A stretch of 64,000 bases of DNA from Streptomyces sp. CB02009 (GCF_001905825.1 NZ_LIVV01000015.1:3084-67083), one strand, 5' to 3'. Shown: positions 17,133-25,886, numbered from the stretch's first letter. Numbers and translations are program-made. Notes: generated from the sequence alone by a model not told the origin.

Positions 17133-18178
17133 GCACCCTTCCGCTTCTCTTCGCCGTCCTCCTCGTCCTGGCCAACGGCTTCTTCGTCGGAGCCGAGTTC
17201 GCGCTCGTCTCCGTCCGCCGCAGCCAGATCGAGCCGCTCGGCGGCGCCCGTGCCAAGCAGGTCCTGCACGGTCTGGAGAACCTGCCGCAGATGATGGCCG
17301 CCGCGCAGTTCGGCATCACCGTCTGCTCGCTGACGCTCGGCGCCGTCGCCGAGCCGACCGTGGCCCGTCTCCTCGAACCCGTCTTCCACACGGTCGGGGT
17401 GCCGGAGGGCCTCATCCATCCGCTCGGCTACGTCATCGCCCTCGCCGCGGTCGTCTTCCTCCACCTCGTCATCGGCGAGATGGTCCCGAAGAACCTGGCG
17501 ATGGCCGCGCCCGAGCGGACCGCGCTCTGGCTCGCCCCCGGCCTGGTCGGCTTCGCCCGGCTCTGCCGGCCCGTGACGGCCGCGCTCGGCGCCTGCGCCC
17601 GGCTGGTCCTGCGGGCCTTCAAGGTCGAGCCGAAGGACGAGGTGGAGGCGGTCTTCACCAGCGTCCAGCTCGGCCGTCTCGTCGAGGACGCCGGCCAGGC
17701 CGGACTCCTCGACCCGGCCGAGCAGGAGCGCCTGGAGGACGCCCTCGAACTGGGCACCCGCCCGGTGACGGACGTCCTCATCGCCTCCCCCTCCCTGGTC
17801 ACGGTCCCGCCCGCGGTCACCCCGCGCGAGATCGAGGAGCTGACCGTGCGCACCGGGTACTCGCGCTTCCCGGTCCGCGCCGAGGCGGGCACCGCCTTCA
17901 TGGGCTTCGTGCACGTGAAGGACGTCCTCGACCTGGACGAACGGGAGCGGGCGGTGCCCCAGCGGCTGTGGCGGCCGATGGCCACGCTCCGCCCCGAACT
18001 GCCCCTCGACGACGCGCTCACCGTGATGCGCCGCGCCGCGACCCATCTGGCGCAGGTCGCCGACGGCTCGGGCCGGGTGCTCGGCCTGGTGGCCCTGGAG
18101 GACGTCCTGGAGATGCTGGTGGGCGAGGTCCGCGACCCCGCGCACCGGGTCGCCTCCGACCGGGTGCCCACCGGGTAG
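17129..18178 (+). CDS. CNNM-family transporter (DUF21-CBS), second of a pair
   Basis: At 349 residues it is a paralogue of the previous gene: DUF21 domain (MSTLPLLFAVLLVLANGFFVGAEF at the start, VIGEMVPKNLAMAAPERTAL mid-domain) and a CBS pair (about 215-340, closing GLVALEDVLEMLVGEVRDP). It lacks the CorC_C domain. Tandem long-plus-short CNNM genes are frequent in actinobacteria and may form a hetero-oligomeric cation transporter. Translationally coupled to the first gene by an ATGA overlap. A strong hairpin follows at 18212. Confidence 0.9.
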   Translation: MSTLPLLFAVLLVLANGFFVGAEFALVSVRRSQIEPLGGARAKQVLHGLENLPQMMAAAQFGITVCSLTLGAVAEPTVARLLEPVFHTVGVPEGLIHPLGYVIALAAVVFLHLVIGEMVPKNLAMAAPERTALWLAPGLVGFARLCRPVTAALGACARLVLRAFKVEPKDEVEAVFTSVQLGRLVEDAGQAGLLDPAEQERLEDALELGTRPVTDVLIASPSLVTVPPAVTPREIEELTVRTGYSRFPVRAEAGTAFMGFVHVKDVLDLDERERAVPQRLWRPMATLRPELPLDDALTVMRRAATHLAQVADGSGRVLGLVALEDVLEMLVGEVRDPAHRVASDRVPTG

Positions 18179-18211
18179 CGGGGGCGGCGCACCGCGCGGA
18201 CTCCGCGCGCA

Positions 18212-18244
18212 CGGCGGGGCGGGCCCTCAGGGCCCGCCCCGCCG
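18212..18244. terminator. Bidirectional terminator hairpin
   Basis: A perfect 15-bp stem CGGCGGGGCGGGCCC with a TCA loop lies between the convergent CNNM operon (ends 18178) and the AAA ATPase gene (ends 18305). It can serve both transcripts. Confidence 0.8.
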
Positions 18245-18304
18245 GTCGTCGTGGCCCTCCGCTCCGGAGTCCTGGCCCTTCGCTCCGGCGGCGGGGCCCG
18301 GGTG

Positions 18305-20230
18305 TCAGTAGCCCGGGGGCTCCTGCTGGGGGCCGCGGTCGATCGGGCCGCGGCCCGACAGGACCTCGCCGTACGCCTGCATCAGGTCCGCCAGCCGGAG
18401 GGTCGCCAGGTCCTCTCGGGTCGGGGTGCTGGCGTAGCCGGAGAGCCGCAGGTCGCGGTAGGCGCAGGACTTCTCGTACAGGGTGCGCAGGAAGCGGCCG
18501 TTGCCCAGCTCGTCGATCCAGCCCTGGTCGACGACGTGCCCGCTGATCGAGCGCAGCTCCTCGCGGGCCTCGTCGTCCCAGCCGTCGCCGTTGGCCGCCG
18601 CGAGGACCTCGCCGATGGCGGTGAGCTCCAGCGGCCGGTACGAGGGGAAGTCCACCCGGGTGGTGAACCGGGAGGAGAGTCCGGGGTTGGTGTTGAGCAG
18701 CCGGTCCATGCCCTCCGGGTAGCCGGCCAGGATGACCACGAGGTGGTCGCGGTTGTCCTCGGCTCGCTTGAGGAGCACCTGGAGTGCCTCGTCCCCGTAG
18801 GCGTCGCCCTTGCTGTAGCCGGTGTTGGAGAGCGCGTACGCCTCGTCAACGAAGAGCACCCCGCCGACGGCCGAGTCGATCAGCTCATTGGCCTTGACCG
18901 CCGTCTGTCCGAGGAACTCGCCGACGAGATCGGCCCGTTGGGCCTCCACGAGATGGTCGCCGCCGAGCAGCCCGAGGGCGTAGAAGACCCGGCCGAGGAT
19001 CCGTGCGACGGTGGTCTTCCCGGTGCCCGAGGGGCCGGAGAAGACGAAGTGGCGTTTGGGCGGCTGCACCGGGAGGCCCTGACCGGCGCGGAGCCGCGCC
19101 ATCTCCAGCTGCGCCGACAACGCCTTGACCTGCCGTTTCACCGGTTCCAGGCCGACCATGCCCTCCAGCTCGGCGAGCGCCTCCGCGAGCCGCACGGGAT
19201 CGGTGGGGCCCGCGGGGAAGCGCGGCGGCACCGGCTGGTTCGGCAGCGGGGCCTTCTGGCGTACGGTCTCCGGCGGCGTCACCGGTGCCACCGGCGGTAC
19301 GGGGTCGGGCGCCAGCCGCACCCCGTCGCCCAGCGGGCCGGCCGACGGGTCGGGCTCGGTGCCCGGCGCGGTGTCCACGGCGTCCTGGCCGAGACCGCCG
19401 CCGGCGGTGCCCAGGGCGACCGTCGCGAGCCCGGCCGGGTCGTCGACGCCGTCGTACCCCTCGAAGCCGTCGTACTCGGCGATCGCCGCGAGCCGGGCGG
19501 CCGTGTCCATGAAGGTCGGGTCGATCCGGTGCACGGCCCGGTAGAGGGGCAGGGCGGCGGCGCTGCGCCCGGTCCCCTCGTGCGCCCGGGCCAGCCAGTA
19601 CCGCAGTTCCTTGCGCTGGGGCTGCTCGCTGCGGCAGCGCATCAGCGAGGCCGACAGCAGCGGCTCGGCCTGCCCGTACATCTCCAGCCGCACCCGGGCC
19701 ATGCCGCCGAAGAGCCCGGCCTCGATGCCGAGCAGCGGGTCGTCGACGAGGGTCTCGGTGTGCCGGACGAGCTGGTCCCAGTCCTTGACGAGATAGGCCC
19801 GGCAGGCGTGCAGGAAGCGGACCTGCGGGTCGGTGTCGACCGGCGGGAGACCGGCGAGGGCCCGGTCCAGCTCCGGCACATGGCGCCCGTCGAGCCAGTG
19901 GGAGGCGTGCGCGAGCAGCAGGTCGCGCGGGCTCTCCAGGACCGGCTGCACCCACCAGCCGAGCCAGTACCAGGAGTTGAGGGTGCGCCGGTACCGGGTC
20001 CGCTGCTCGCCGAAGCGGTCGCGGTTGCGGTACATGCGCAGCAGCGCGGTCGTGGTGTCGACCCTGAGCGCGTGCAGCCCGAGCCAGGCGTCCGCCATCC
20101 CGGGGTCGATCCTTACCGCCGTCCGGAACTCGTCCTCCGCCTGCGGATACGCGCCCATCGTGTAGGCGTCGATTCCGCGCAGCCAGGCGAGCTCGGCCGG
20201 GGCCTGCGCGCCCTGCGTGCCGATGTCCAT
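18305..20230 (-). CDS. CbxX/CfqX (EccA-like) AAA+ ATPase
   Basis: The 641-residue protein has an N-terminal TPR-like helical half (about 1-275, MGAYPQAEDEFRTAVRIDPG), a Pro/Val-rich linker with PVPPVAPVTPP, and a C-terminal AAA+ module. Walker A is GPSGTGKTT (residues 399-407, Lys405), Walker B GGVLFVDEAYAL. The layout is that of EccA, the cytosolic ATPase of type VII secretion, but no other ESX gene is in the window. Orphan copies of this type occur in streptomycetes, and their client is unknown. The ATG at 20230 is preceded by GGGGGA at the right spacing, and the longer reading lacks one. Confidence 0.88.
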   Translation of the reverse strand: MDIGTQGAQAPAELAWLRGIDAYTMGAYPQAEDEFRTAVRIDPGMADAWLGLHALRVDTTTALLRMYRNRDRFGEQRTRYRRTLNSWYWLGWWVQPVLESPRDLLLAHASHWLDGRHVPELDRALAGLPPVDTDPQVRFLHACRAYLVKDWDQLVRHTETLVDDPLLGIEAGLFGGMARVRLEMYGQAEPLLSASLMRCRSEQPQRKELRYWLARAHEGTGRSAAALPLYRAVHRIDPTFMDTAARLAAIAEYDGFEGYDGVDDPAGLATVALGTAGGGLGQDAVDTAPGTEPDPSAGPLGDGVRLAPDPVPPVAPVTPPETVRQKAPLPNQPVPPRFPAGPTDPVRLAEALAELEGMVGLEPVKRQVKALSAQLEMARLRAGQGLPVQPPKRHFVFSGPSGTGKTTVARILGRVFYALGLLGGDHLVEAQRADLVGEFLGQTAVKANELIDSAVGGVLFVDEAYALSNTGYSKGDAYGDEALQVLLKRAEDNRDHLVVILAGYPEGMDRLLNTNPGLSSRFTTRVDFPSYRPLELTAIGEVLAAANGDGWDDEAREELRSISGHVVDQGWIDELGNGRFLRTLYEKSCAYRDLRLSGYASTPTREDLATLRLADLMQAYGEVLSGRGPIDRGPQQEPPGY

Positions 20231-20398
20231 CGGGTCCCCCACAACCGTCTTCGCATGGACGGGATTTGACCGCACCTGGGGGCATCGTACCTGCGCAGGG
20301 GGTGCGTACTTAAGGAGAAGCGCATGATCCGCAAGCGGTGACCCTGGGTGAGCGTCAGGGCCCGCGAAGGGCCCTCAAGGGGGCCGTCAGGGGCAGAA

Positions 20399-20436
20399 CG
20401 AAGCCCCCGATCACGGGGGAACAATCGGGGGCTTCG
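20399..20436 (-). terminator. Hairpin after the uridine-kinase-like gene
   Basis: A 13-bp perfect inverted repeat (CGAAGCCCCCGAT and complement) with a 12-nt loop lies about 104 bp beyond the stop codon at 20540 and 170 bp upstream of the AAA ATPase start. It insulates the two same-strand genes. The surrounding 20231-20539 has no gene. A TACGAT -10-like box (20289-20284, minus strand) may belong to the ATPase promoter. Confidence 0.65.
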
Positions 20437-20539
20437 CGTCTGCGGCGGCTCCGAAAAGCCGCACATTCAGAACGTAAGACCTGTACGCCCCTTGGGTCAA
20501 GCGGAGTTGAGGCACTTGCGAAAGCGGACTTTCGGCCCC

Positions 20540-21169
20540 TCAGTTCACGGACATGAAGCCGTCACGGTACGTGATGATCTGGTCCGCGCCCGCTGTCACA
20601 CCCGGCCCGGAGAGCCAGTCGTACCCCTCGTGGCACTCGCGTACCAGGGTGTCGGCGAAGGGCCGGGAGGGGTCCCCGGCGAAGTGGCGAGTCTCCGCCA
20701 CGGTCCATCCGTCCCAGAACGCGGCCTGGTCCGGGCCGTCCCGGTGGCGGCCCCGCACCCACGACTCCTCGGGGCCGCGCTCCATCCACAGCAGCCACGC
20801 GAGGAACGGCCGTACCGCCGCCCGGCCCGCGCCGACCCCCTCGACGAGGACGACCGGGGCCGGCGGGAGCTCGCGCGCCCCGCCGAAGCGGCGGAGGTTC
20901 CAGTCGTACGGGCGGTACGAGGCGCTCTCGCCCCGCGCGAGGGGATCGAGCACCTGCTCGCGCAGCCGCCCGGTCCACCCGAAGAGCTGCTCGTGCGTGG
21001 CGAGGTCGTCGAGGTGGAGGACGGGGGCGTCGCCCAGGGCGCCGGCGAGGCGGGCGGCGAGCGTGGACTTGCCGGAGCCCGCGTGGCCGTCGACCGCGAT
21101 CAGCCGGACCGGTCCGCAGGAGGGTGGCAGCCGGAGCAGCGCGTGCGCCGCGCGATCGAGGTCGTCCAT
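20540..21169 (-). CDS. Uridine kinase-like P-loop protein
   Basis: The 209-residue cytosolic kinase has the P-loop GHAGSGKST at residues 28-36, then LAGALGDAPVLHLDDLATHEQLFGW (lid and substrate aspartates) and VVLVEGVGAGRAAVRPFL (strand with the Walker B-like Glu). The pattern fits the uridine kinase/PRK superfamily AAA_18-type proteins of Streptomyces, whose substrate is not proved. I begin at the ATG 21169. Upstream in-frame codons run through the operator region. A DasR-like palindrome lies about 55 bp upstream and could control it. Confidence 0.78.
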   Translation of the reverse strand: MDDLDRAAHALLRLPPSCGPVRLIAVDGHAGSGKSTLAARLAGALGDAPVLHLDDLATHEQLFGWTGRLREQVLDPLARGESASYRPYDWNLRRFGGARELPPAPVVLVEGVGAGRAAVRPFLAWLLWMERGPEESWVRGRHRDGPDQAAFWDGWTVAETRHFAGDPSRPFADTLVRECHEGYDWLSGPGVTAGADQIITYRDGFMSVN

Positions 21170-21223
21170 GGGCCCAGGGTAGGGGAGCGGGGGACCGCCG
21201 CAGGTCAGCGAGGTACCACCATC

Positions 21224-21245
21224 AGTGGTCGAGACCAATATTGGT
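21224..21245. promoter_or_regulatory. DasR/HutC-like palindrome plus ATATT palindrome
   Basis: AGTGGTCGAGACCAAT (21224-21239) matches the dre-type palindrome ACTGGTCTAGACCACT at most positions. It merges with a second perfect 12-bp palindrome ACCAATATTGGT (21234-21245). It lies between the divergent uridine-kinase-like gene and the secreted peptidase. A GntR/HutC-family regulator (possibly DasR) is the likely ligand. The rest of 21170-21523 is GC-rich without further recognisable features. Confidence 0.5.
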
Positions 21246-21523
21246 GCGGCGACGCGGGGCGAAGTGCTGGCGGAGGCGTGGCGGAAGCCGCGATAGTGGG
21301 GCGCGCGCAGCCCGTCCGCGCCCTGCGGGCTCCCGGCGCCCGGAGGCCGGTACGCCCGCGTGCCCGCCCGCCCGCAGGTCCCCCGACGCGCCCGGCTGCC
21401 GACCGGCGCCGCGCCGGTCGGCCCGACGCCCGCCCGCCCCAGACACAGCTCCCACTCCCGCTCGCCCGTCCGCCTCGTCCGAAGGTCCGTACACCCACCG
21501 TTCTCGACTGGGGGTCACCGTCC

Positions 21524-22936
21524 ATGACCAGCTCCACCCCGCGCAGAACCGTTCTCGCAGCGGCCCTCGCGGCCGCCGGAACAGCGGCCGCGGCCGCTCC
21601 CGCCGCGGCTGCCGGCGCCGACCGCGCCGCCGACTGCCCGCCCGGCGCACCCGGCGCGGCCCCTGCCTCCGCCGAGGCCGCGGGCCGGGGCCACGCCCCC
21701 GCGCCCGGCCTCGTCGACAACCGCTTCTGGTCCTCGTACACGGACTGGAGGTGCGGCAGCGCGGCCGGTACGAAGGCCGTCGCCGGATCCCGTCCGGGCC
21801 TGGTCATCGCCACCCCGGCCGGGGTCGTCGACTACACCGACCCGCACACCGGGCGGACCTCCGCGTGGGAGTACGCGGGCTGGACCTCGCCCGCGCACAC
21901 CTCGGCCGTGCCCGCCACCGAGGTCATCGCCTCCTGGAACGCCCACACCCCGCCCGGCACCTGGCTCCAGGTCGAGCTGTCCGGCACGTACACCGACGCG
22001 ACCGCCACCCCCTGGTACGTCATGGGCCGCTGGGCCTCCGGGGACGGCGACATCCGGCGGACCTCGGTCGACGACCAGACCGACGGCCGGAGCACGGTCT
22101 GGACCGACACCTTCGCGATCGACGACGCGACGAGCGGGCTGCGGCTGGCCTCGTACCGGCTGCGCCTGACGCTCTACCGCACCCCGGGCAGCGGCCTCAC
22201 GCCCACGGTCCGGCGGCTCGGCGCGATGGCCTCGGACATCCCGGACCGCTTCGACGTCCCGGCCTCCGCGCCCGGCCTCGCCCGCGAGCTGGCCGTACCG
22301 CGCTACTCGCAGAACACCCACGTCGGGCAGTACCCCGAGTACGACAACGGGGGCGAGGCGTGGTGCAGTCCGACCTCCTCCCAGATGATCGTCGAGTACT
22401 GGGGGCGCCGGCCCTCGGCCGAGGAGCTGTCCTGGGTGAACCCGGCCTTCGCCGACCCCCAGGTCTGCCACGCGGCCCGCTTCACCTTCGACCACCAGTA
22501 CGAGGGCTGCGGCAACTGGCCCTTCAACGCCGCCTACGCGGCCACGTACCCGGACATGAACGCCGTGGTCACCCGGCTGCGCTCGCTCACCGAACTGGAG
22601 AGCCTGATCCGGGCCGGCATCCCGGCCATAACGTCCCAGTCCTTCCTCAAGGAGGAACTGACCGGGGCGGGCTACGGCACCTCCGGCCACCTCATGACCG
22701 TCATCGGCTTCACGGCGGCAGGCGACGTCATCGCGAACGACCCCGCCTCCCCCAGCAACGAGGCCGTCCGCCGGGTCTACCGACGCCGCGAGTGGGAGAA
22801 CATCTGGCTCCGCACCAAGCGGTACAACGCGAGCGGGAAAGTGGTCTCCGGCACAGGAGGGGTCTGCTACCTCTACTTCCCCGAGCGGCTCTCGGCCGCC
22901 CAGCGCAAGGCCCTCGCGGCCCTCGGCGTCGTCTGA
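21524..22936 (+). CDS. Tat-exported C39-like cysteine peptidase
   Basis: The 470-residue protein starts with a twin-arginine signal (PRRTVLAAALAAAG, Arg7-Arg8) followed by an Ala-rich core ending near AAAA-GAD. A beta-rich N-terminal part (about 60-250) precedes a peptidase_C39_2 domain: catalytic Cys281 in GGEAWCSPTSSQM, His389 in GTSGHLMTVIGF, then VIANDPAS with the Asn/Asp. It is therefore probably a folded, exported peptidase. Such proteins are usually annotated as C39 family peptidases of unknown target. The start ATG lacks a strong ribosome site (GGGGGTC 7-13 nt upstream). The next gene is an unrelated 51-aa membrane protein. Confidence 0.87.
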   Translation: MTSSTPRRTVLAAALAAAGTAAAAAPAAAAGADRAADCPPGAPGAAPASAEAAGRGHAPAPGLVDNRFWSSYTDWRCGSAAGTKAVAGSRPGLVIATPAGVVDYTDPHTGRTSAWEYAGWTSPAHTSAVPATEVIASWNAHTPPGTWLQVELSGTYTDATATPWYVMGRWASGDGDIRRTSVDDQTDGRSTVWTDTFAIDDATSGLRLASYRLRLTLYRTPGSGLTPTVRRLGAMASDIPDRFDVPASAPGLARELAVPRYSQNTHVGQYPEYDNGGEAWCSPTSSQMIVEYWGRRPSAEELSWVNPAFADPQVCHAARFTFDHQYEGCGNWPFNAAYAATYPDMNAVVTRLRSLTELESLIRAGIPAITSQSFLKEELTGAGYGTSGHLMTVIGFTAAGDVIANDPASPSNEAVRRVYRRREWENIWLRTKRYNASGKVVSGTGGVCYLYFPERLSAAQRKALAALGVV

Positions 22937-23011
22937 CGCGGCGGCGCGGCCCCGGGGCACGTGACCGACGTCTCTACCCCGGGGCCGCCCCCGTACCGCA
23001 AGGTGGTCGCC

Positions 23012-23167
23012 ATGACCTCCACCTCCGCCGCCGCCACCCGACTCCTCCTCCGCGCCCGCACGGGCGGCCCGAAGGACGACCGGGGCCCCAAGCTCCTCGA
23101 ACACGTCCTCGGCTGGACCCTTGTCGTCCTGATCGCCGTGTTCGTCACGCGCGCCGGCCTCATGTGA
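23012..23167 (+). CDS. Small membrane protein, SCO1431-type
   Basis: The 51-residue protein has a charged N-terminal half (LRARTGGPKDDRGPKLLEH) and a single C-terminal transmembrane helix, LGWTLVVLIAVFVTRAGLM. I recognise it as the short conserved streptomycete family named after S. coelicolor SCO1431. The ATG at 23012 follows AAGGTGG at 8-10 nt and matches the family N-terminus MTSTSAAATRL. A further in-frame extension to 22961 is Pro-rich and unlikely. Function unknown, probably a membrane-peptide partner. Confidence 0.75.
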   Translation: MTSTSAAATRLLLRARTGGPKDDRGPKLLEHVLGWTLVVLIAVFVTRAGLM

Positions 23168-23180
23168 CGTCGGGGCACCC

Positions 23181-23271
23181 GCCGGCCCCACCCGACCCCG
23201 CCGCATGCGCCGCCGGCCCCACCCGCCGCCGCCGCGTACGCCGCCGGTCCCACCCGACGCCGCCGGCCATC
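23181..23271. repeat. 31-bp tandem repeat, three copies
   Basis: Imperfect 31-bp units begin at 23181, 23212 and 23243 (GCCGGCCCCACCCG core in copies 1 and 2, one change in copy 3). They fill most of the gap before the acyl-CoA dehydrogenase. Two GTGATCCC copies follow near 23295-23320. Confidence 0.75.
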
Positions 23272-23409
23272 CCCCGGGCCCCCCGGCGTCCGTGTGATCC
23301 CCCGGTCGCCGGGTGATCCCGCTGCCTCGAACGGGCATACTCCCCGCGACCCCGCGCGCGCCCCGCACGCCCGTGCCCGCGCGCGCCCGGCAGGGAGGAG
23401 GGCCCGGCC

Positions 23410-24585
23410 ATGGCCGACAGCACCCCGGACGGCGTCGAACGCCGGCTGCCCACCGAAGAGGCCCGCGAGCTGCTCGCCCTGACGCGGGACATCGCCCGGC
23501 GGGAGATCGCCCCGCGCGCGGCCGAGGAGGAGGACGCCGGGCACTTCCCCCGCGACCTGTTCACCCTGCTGTCCCGCTCCGGGCTGCTCGGACTGCCCTA
23601 CGACTCCGAACACGGCGGGGGCGGCCAGCCGTACGAGGTCTACCTCCAGGTCCTGGAGGAGCTGGCCGCGGCCCGGCTCACCGTCGGGCTCGGCGTCAGC
23701 GTCCACAGCCTCTCCTGCCACGCGCTCGCCCGCTACGGCACCGACGAGCAGCGCGCCGCCCACCTGCCCGCGATGCTCGGCGGCGGCCTGCTCGGCGCGT
23801 ACTGCCTCTCCGAACCCTCCGCCGGTTCCGACGCGGCGGCGCTGCGCACCCGGGCCGTCCGGGACGGTGACGGCGGCGACTGGGTGATCGACGGCACCAA
23901 GGCGTGGATCACCCACGGCGGGATCGCCGACTTCTGCACGGTCATGGCGAGGACCGGCGAGGAGGGTCCGCGGGGCATCACCGCCTTCCTGGTGCCGGGG
24001 GACGCGCCGGGACTGAGCGCGGCCCCGCCCGAGCGCAAGATGGGCATGAAGGGCTCGCCCACGGCGCAGCTCCACTTCGACGGGGTACGGGTCCCCGACG
24101 CGCGGCGCCTCGGCGCGGAGGGGCAGGGCTTCGCCATCGCGCTCGACGCCCTGGACTCGGGGCGGCTGGGCATCGCCGCCTGCGCGGTCGGGCTCGGTCA
24201 GGCGGCCCTGGACGTGGCCCTGGCCTACGCCGTGGAACGCCGGCAGTTCGGCCGGCCGATCGCCGACTTCCAGGGGATCCGCTTCCTGCTCGCCGACATG
24301 GCGACCCGGATCGAGGCGGGCCGTGCGCTGTACCTGGAGGCGGCCCGGCTCCGGGACGAGGGGCGGCCGTTCGGCCGTCTCGCGGCCATGGCCAAGCTGT
24401 TCTGCTCGGACGCCGCCATGCGGATCACGACGGACGCGGTGCAGGTGCTCGGCGGGTACGGGTACACGGCGGACTTCCCCGTGGAGCGGTACCTGCGGGA
24501 GGCGAAGATGCTCCAGATCGTCGAGGGCACGAACCAGATTCAGCGTGTGGTGATCAGTCGATCGCTGCTGAAGGGGGGAAGGTAG
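23410..24585 (+). CDS. Acyl-CoA dehydrogenase
   Basis: The 391-residue FAD enzyme oxidises an acyl-CoA to the enoyl-CoA in the cytosol, passing electrons to ETF. The three ACAD domains are present: N-terminal helical, middle beta with YCLSEPSAGSDAAALRT, and C-terminal helical with ERRQFGRPIADFQGIRF. The catalytic base is Glu372 in IVEGTNQIQRVV, the position used by short/medium-chain and butyryl-CoA-type enzymes. GGAGGAGG is 9 nt before the ATG. Chain-length specificity cannot be read. Followed 67 bp later by a RibD_C-type reductase on the same strand. Confidence 0.93.
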   Translation: MADSTPDGVERRLPTEEARELLALTRDIARREIAPRAAEEEDAGHFPRDLFTLLSRSGLLGLPYDSEHGGGGQPYEVYLQVLEELAAARLTVGLGVSVHSLSCHALARYGTDEQRAAHLPAMLGGGLLGAYCLSEPSAGSDAAALRTRAVRDGDGGDWVIDGTKAWITHGGIADFCTVMARTGEEGPRGITAFLVPGDAPGLSAAPPERKMGMKGSPTAQLHFDGVRVPDARRLGAEGQGFAIALDALDSGRLGIAACAVGLGQAALDVALAYAVERRQFGRPIADFQGIRFLLADMATRIEAGRALYLEAARLRDEGRPFGRLAAMAKLFCSDAAMRITTDAVQVLGGYGYTADFPVERYLREAKMLQIVEGTNQIQRVVISRSLLKGGR

Positions 24586-24652
24586 CAGGGCAGCAGCACG
24601 CGCCTTCGCGACGGTCTCCGCGCGGGGCTCCGCTTCCCGAGGAGGACTTCTG

Positions 24653-25216
24653 ATGCGCAGGGTGACGTACTCGATGAGCATCTCGCTCGACGGCTACATC
24701 GTCGGGCCGGACGGCGGCTTCGACTGGACCGTCCCCGAGGACGAGGCCTTCCGCTTCTGGATCGAGGAGATCCGGGGCGTCGGCGTCCATCTGCTGGGGC
24801 GGCGGCTGTACGAGACGATGCTGTACTGGGAGACCGCCGACCAGGACCCGTCGCTCGACGACGAGGGGCGTGAGTGGATCGGGCTCTGGAACCCGCTCCC
24901 GAAGGTGGTCTTCTCCCGCACGCTGACCGAGGTGCAGGGCCATGCCCGCCTCGCCTCCGGTGGGCTGGCGGAGGAGATCGAGCGGTTGCGCGCCGAGCCG
25001 GGGGAGGGCGACATCGCGATCGGCGGCGCGACGCTCGCCGCCGAGGCGGCCGAGCTGGGGCTGATCGACGAGTACCAGGTCATGGTCTACCCGGTGCTGG
25101 TCGGCGGTGGCATTCCGTTCTTCGCCAGGAACGAGCGCCAGGTCGCGCTCGAACTCGCCGAGACCCGCAGGATCGGTCCCCGGGTCGTGTACCTGCGCTA
25201 CCGCGTGCTGCGCTAG
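24653..25216 (+). CDS. Dihydrofolate reductase-like (RibD_C) family protein
   Basis: The 187-residue NADPH-binding protein opens MRRVTYSMSISLDGYIVGPDG, the hallmark of the RibD C-terminal/YyaP-YwjB group, with the later dinucleotide segment IAIGGATLAAEAAELGLIDEY and VYPVLVGGGIPFF. These proteins are reductases of unknown substrate. They are not true dihydrofolate reductases and not part of the rib operon. GAGGAGG sits 6-7 nt before the ATG. The stop codon runs directly into the 8-bp tandem repeat. Confidence 0.88.
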   Translation: MRRVTYSMSISLDGYIVGPDGGFDWTVPEDEAFRFWIEEIRGVGVHLLGRRLYETMLYWETADQDPSLDDEGREWIGLWNPLPKVVFSRTLTEVQGHARLASGGLAEEIERLRAEPGEGDIAIGGATLAAEAAELGLIDEYQVMVYPVLVGGGIPFFARNERQVALELAETRRIGPRVVYLRYRVLR

Positions 25217-25220
25217 CCGG

Positions 25221-25284
25221 AAGCCGGGAAGCCGGGAAGCCGGGAAGCCGGGAAGCCGGGAAGCCGGGAAGCCGGGAAGCCGGG
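25221..25284. repeat. 8-bp tandem repeat (AAGCCGGG x8)
   Basis: Eight perfect head-to-tail copies of AAGCCGGG begin 5 bp after the stop codon of the RibD_C protein, with a truncated copy in front. No gene overlaps it. The rest of 25285-25404 is ordinary GC-rich sequence. Confidence 0.95.
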
Positions 25285-25404
25285 CAAGCAGGCGGGCAGG
25301 ACGGTCCGTGTGCGGGCAGGCCGGAGCCGCACGCCGGGCACACCGGGATTGCTCCCCGGTCGCACCGCGTGTCCGTGTCCGTTCCCGTCAGCTCCTGCGG
25401 GTGG

Positions 25405-25770
25405 TCACCGCCCGTCGCCCGGCCGCATGAGCGTCCCGCTGACCCGTACCGTCCGGTCCGCCCAGACGGGGCCCGAGGCGAGGCGCGCCCACTCCTGGTC
25501 GCGGTGGCCGGGGAGGGTCCGTCCCTGGCTCGCCCAGAGGGAGAGCACGGCCTTGTAGATGGGCGGGTCGGCGGGGAGGTGGGTCGGCGCCGGCGCCGGT
25601 AGGGGGAGGGGGACGGGCATCGGCGCGGGGACCGGCACCGGCGCGGGAGGATGCGTCACCGCGGCCGTCGGAGCGGATGCCGAGGGCGAGTGAGGAACCG
25701 ATTCTTCAAGGCGCGGCTCGGCCTGTCGGTGCCGACCGATTCCGCTGGGCGTCGTGTACAGCGTGGTCAT
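25405..25770 (-). CDS. Hypothetical protein with Pro/Ala-rich middle
   Basis: The 121-residue frame has a variable Pro/Ala/Val-rich centre (APVPVPAPMPVPLPLPAP) between a short N-terminus and a compact C-terminal block, PPIYKAVLSLWASQGRTLPG then RDQEWARLASGPVWADRT, that looks like a real small domain. I do not recognise a family. Codon bias is that of a coding frame in the C-terminal block. The best ribosome site, GGGAGG, is 13 nt before the ATG, rather far. It could be a small streptomycete-specific protein, and a shorter start inside the Pro-rich part is possible. Confidence 0.5.
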   Translation of the reverse strand: MTTLYTTPSGIGRHRQAEPRLEESVPHSPSASAPTAAVTHPPAPVPVPAPMPVPLPLPAPAPTHLPADPPIYKAVLSLWASQGRTLPGHRDQEWARLASGPVWADRTVRVSGTLMRPGDGR

Positions 25771-25871
25771 GCCCGGACCAACGCCTCCCGGCGGCCTGGG
25801 TCACCGCCGAGGGGATTCGAGCGGCAGTTCGTCCGGTACCCGGTGCACGACTCTGGCCCCCCGGCGCATAG

Positions 25872-25886
25872 CTGACGTACCGTCAG
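25872..25886. promoter_or_regulatory. CTGACG-TAC-CGTCAG palindrome
   Basis: Perfect 6-bp arms with a 3-bp spacer, 45 bp before the start of the lipocalin-like protein gene. This type of element is typical of TetR-family operators in actinobacteria that control lipid or acyl-CoA genes. No TetR gene is adjacent. Confidence 0.5.

Noticed and set aside
18305..20230. Part of a type VII (ESX) secretion locus because of the EccA-like ATPase
   Set aside because: No EccB/C/D/E or WXG100 gene is nearby, so only an orphan EccA-like protein is called.
20399..20436. tRNA-like fold in the gap before the AAA ATPase
   Set aside because: Only a single hairpin is present, with no T-loop or anticodon arm pattern. 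A terminator is the simpler reading.
25221..25284. CRISPR array
   Set aside because: The units are 8 bp and directly adjacent with no spacers. No cas genes are in the window.
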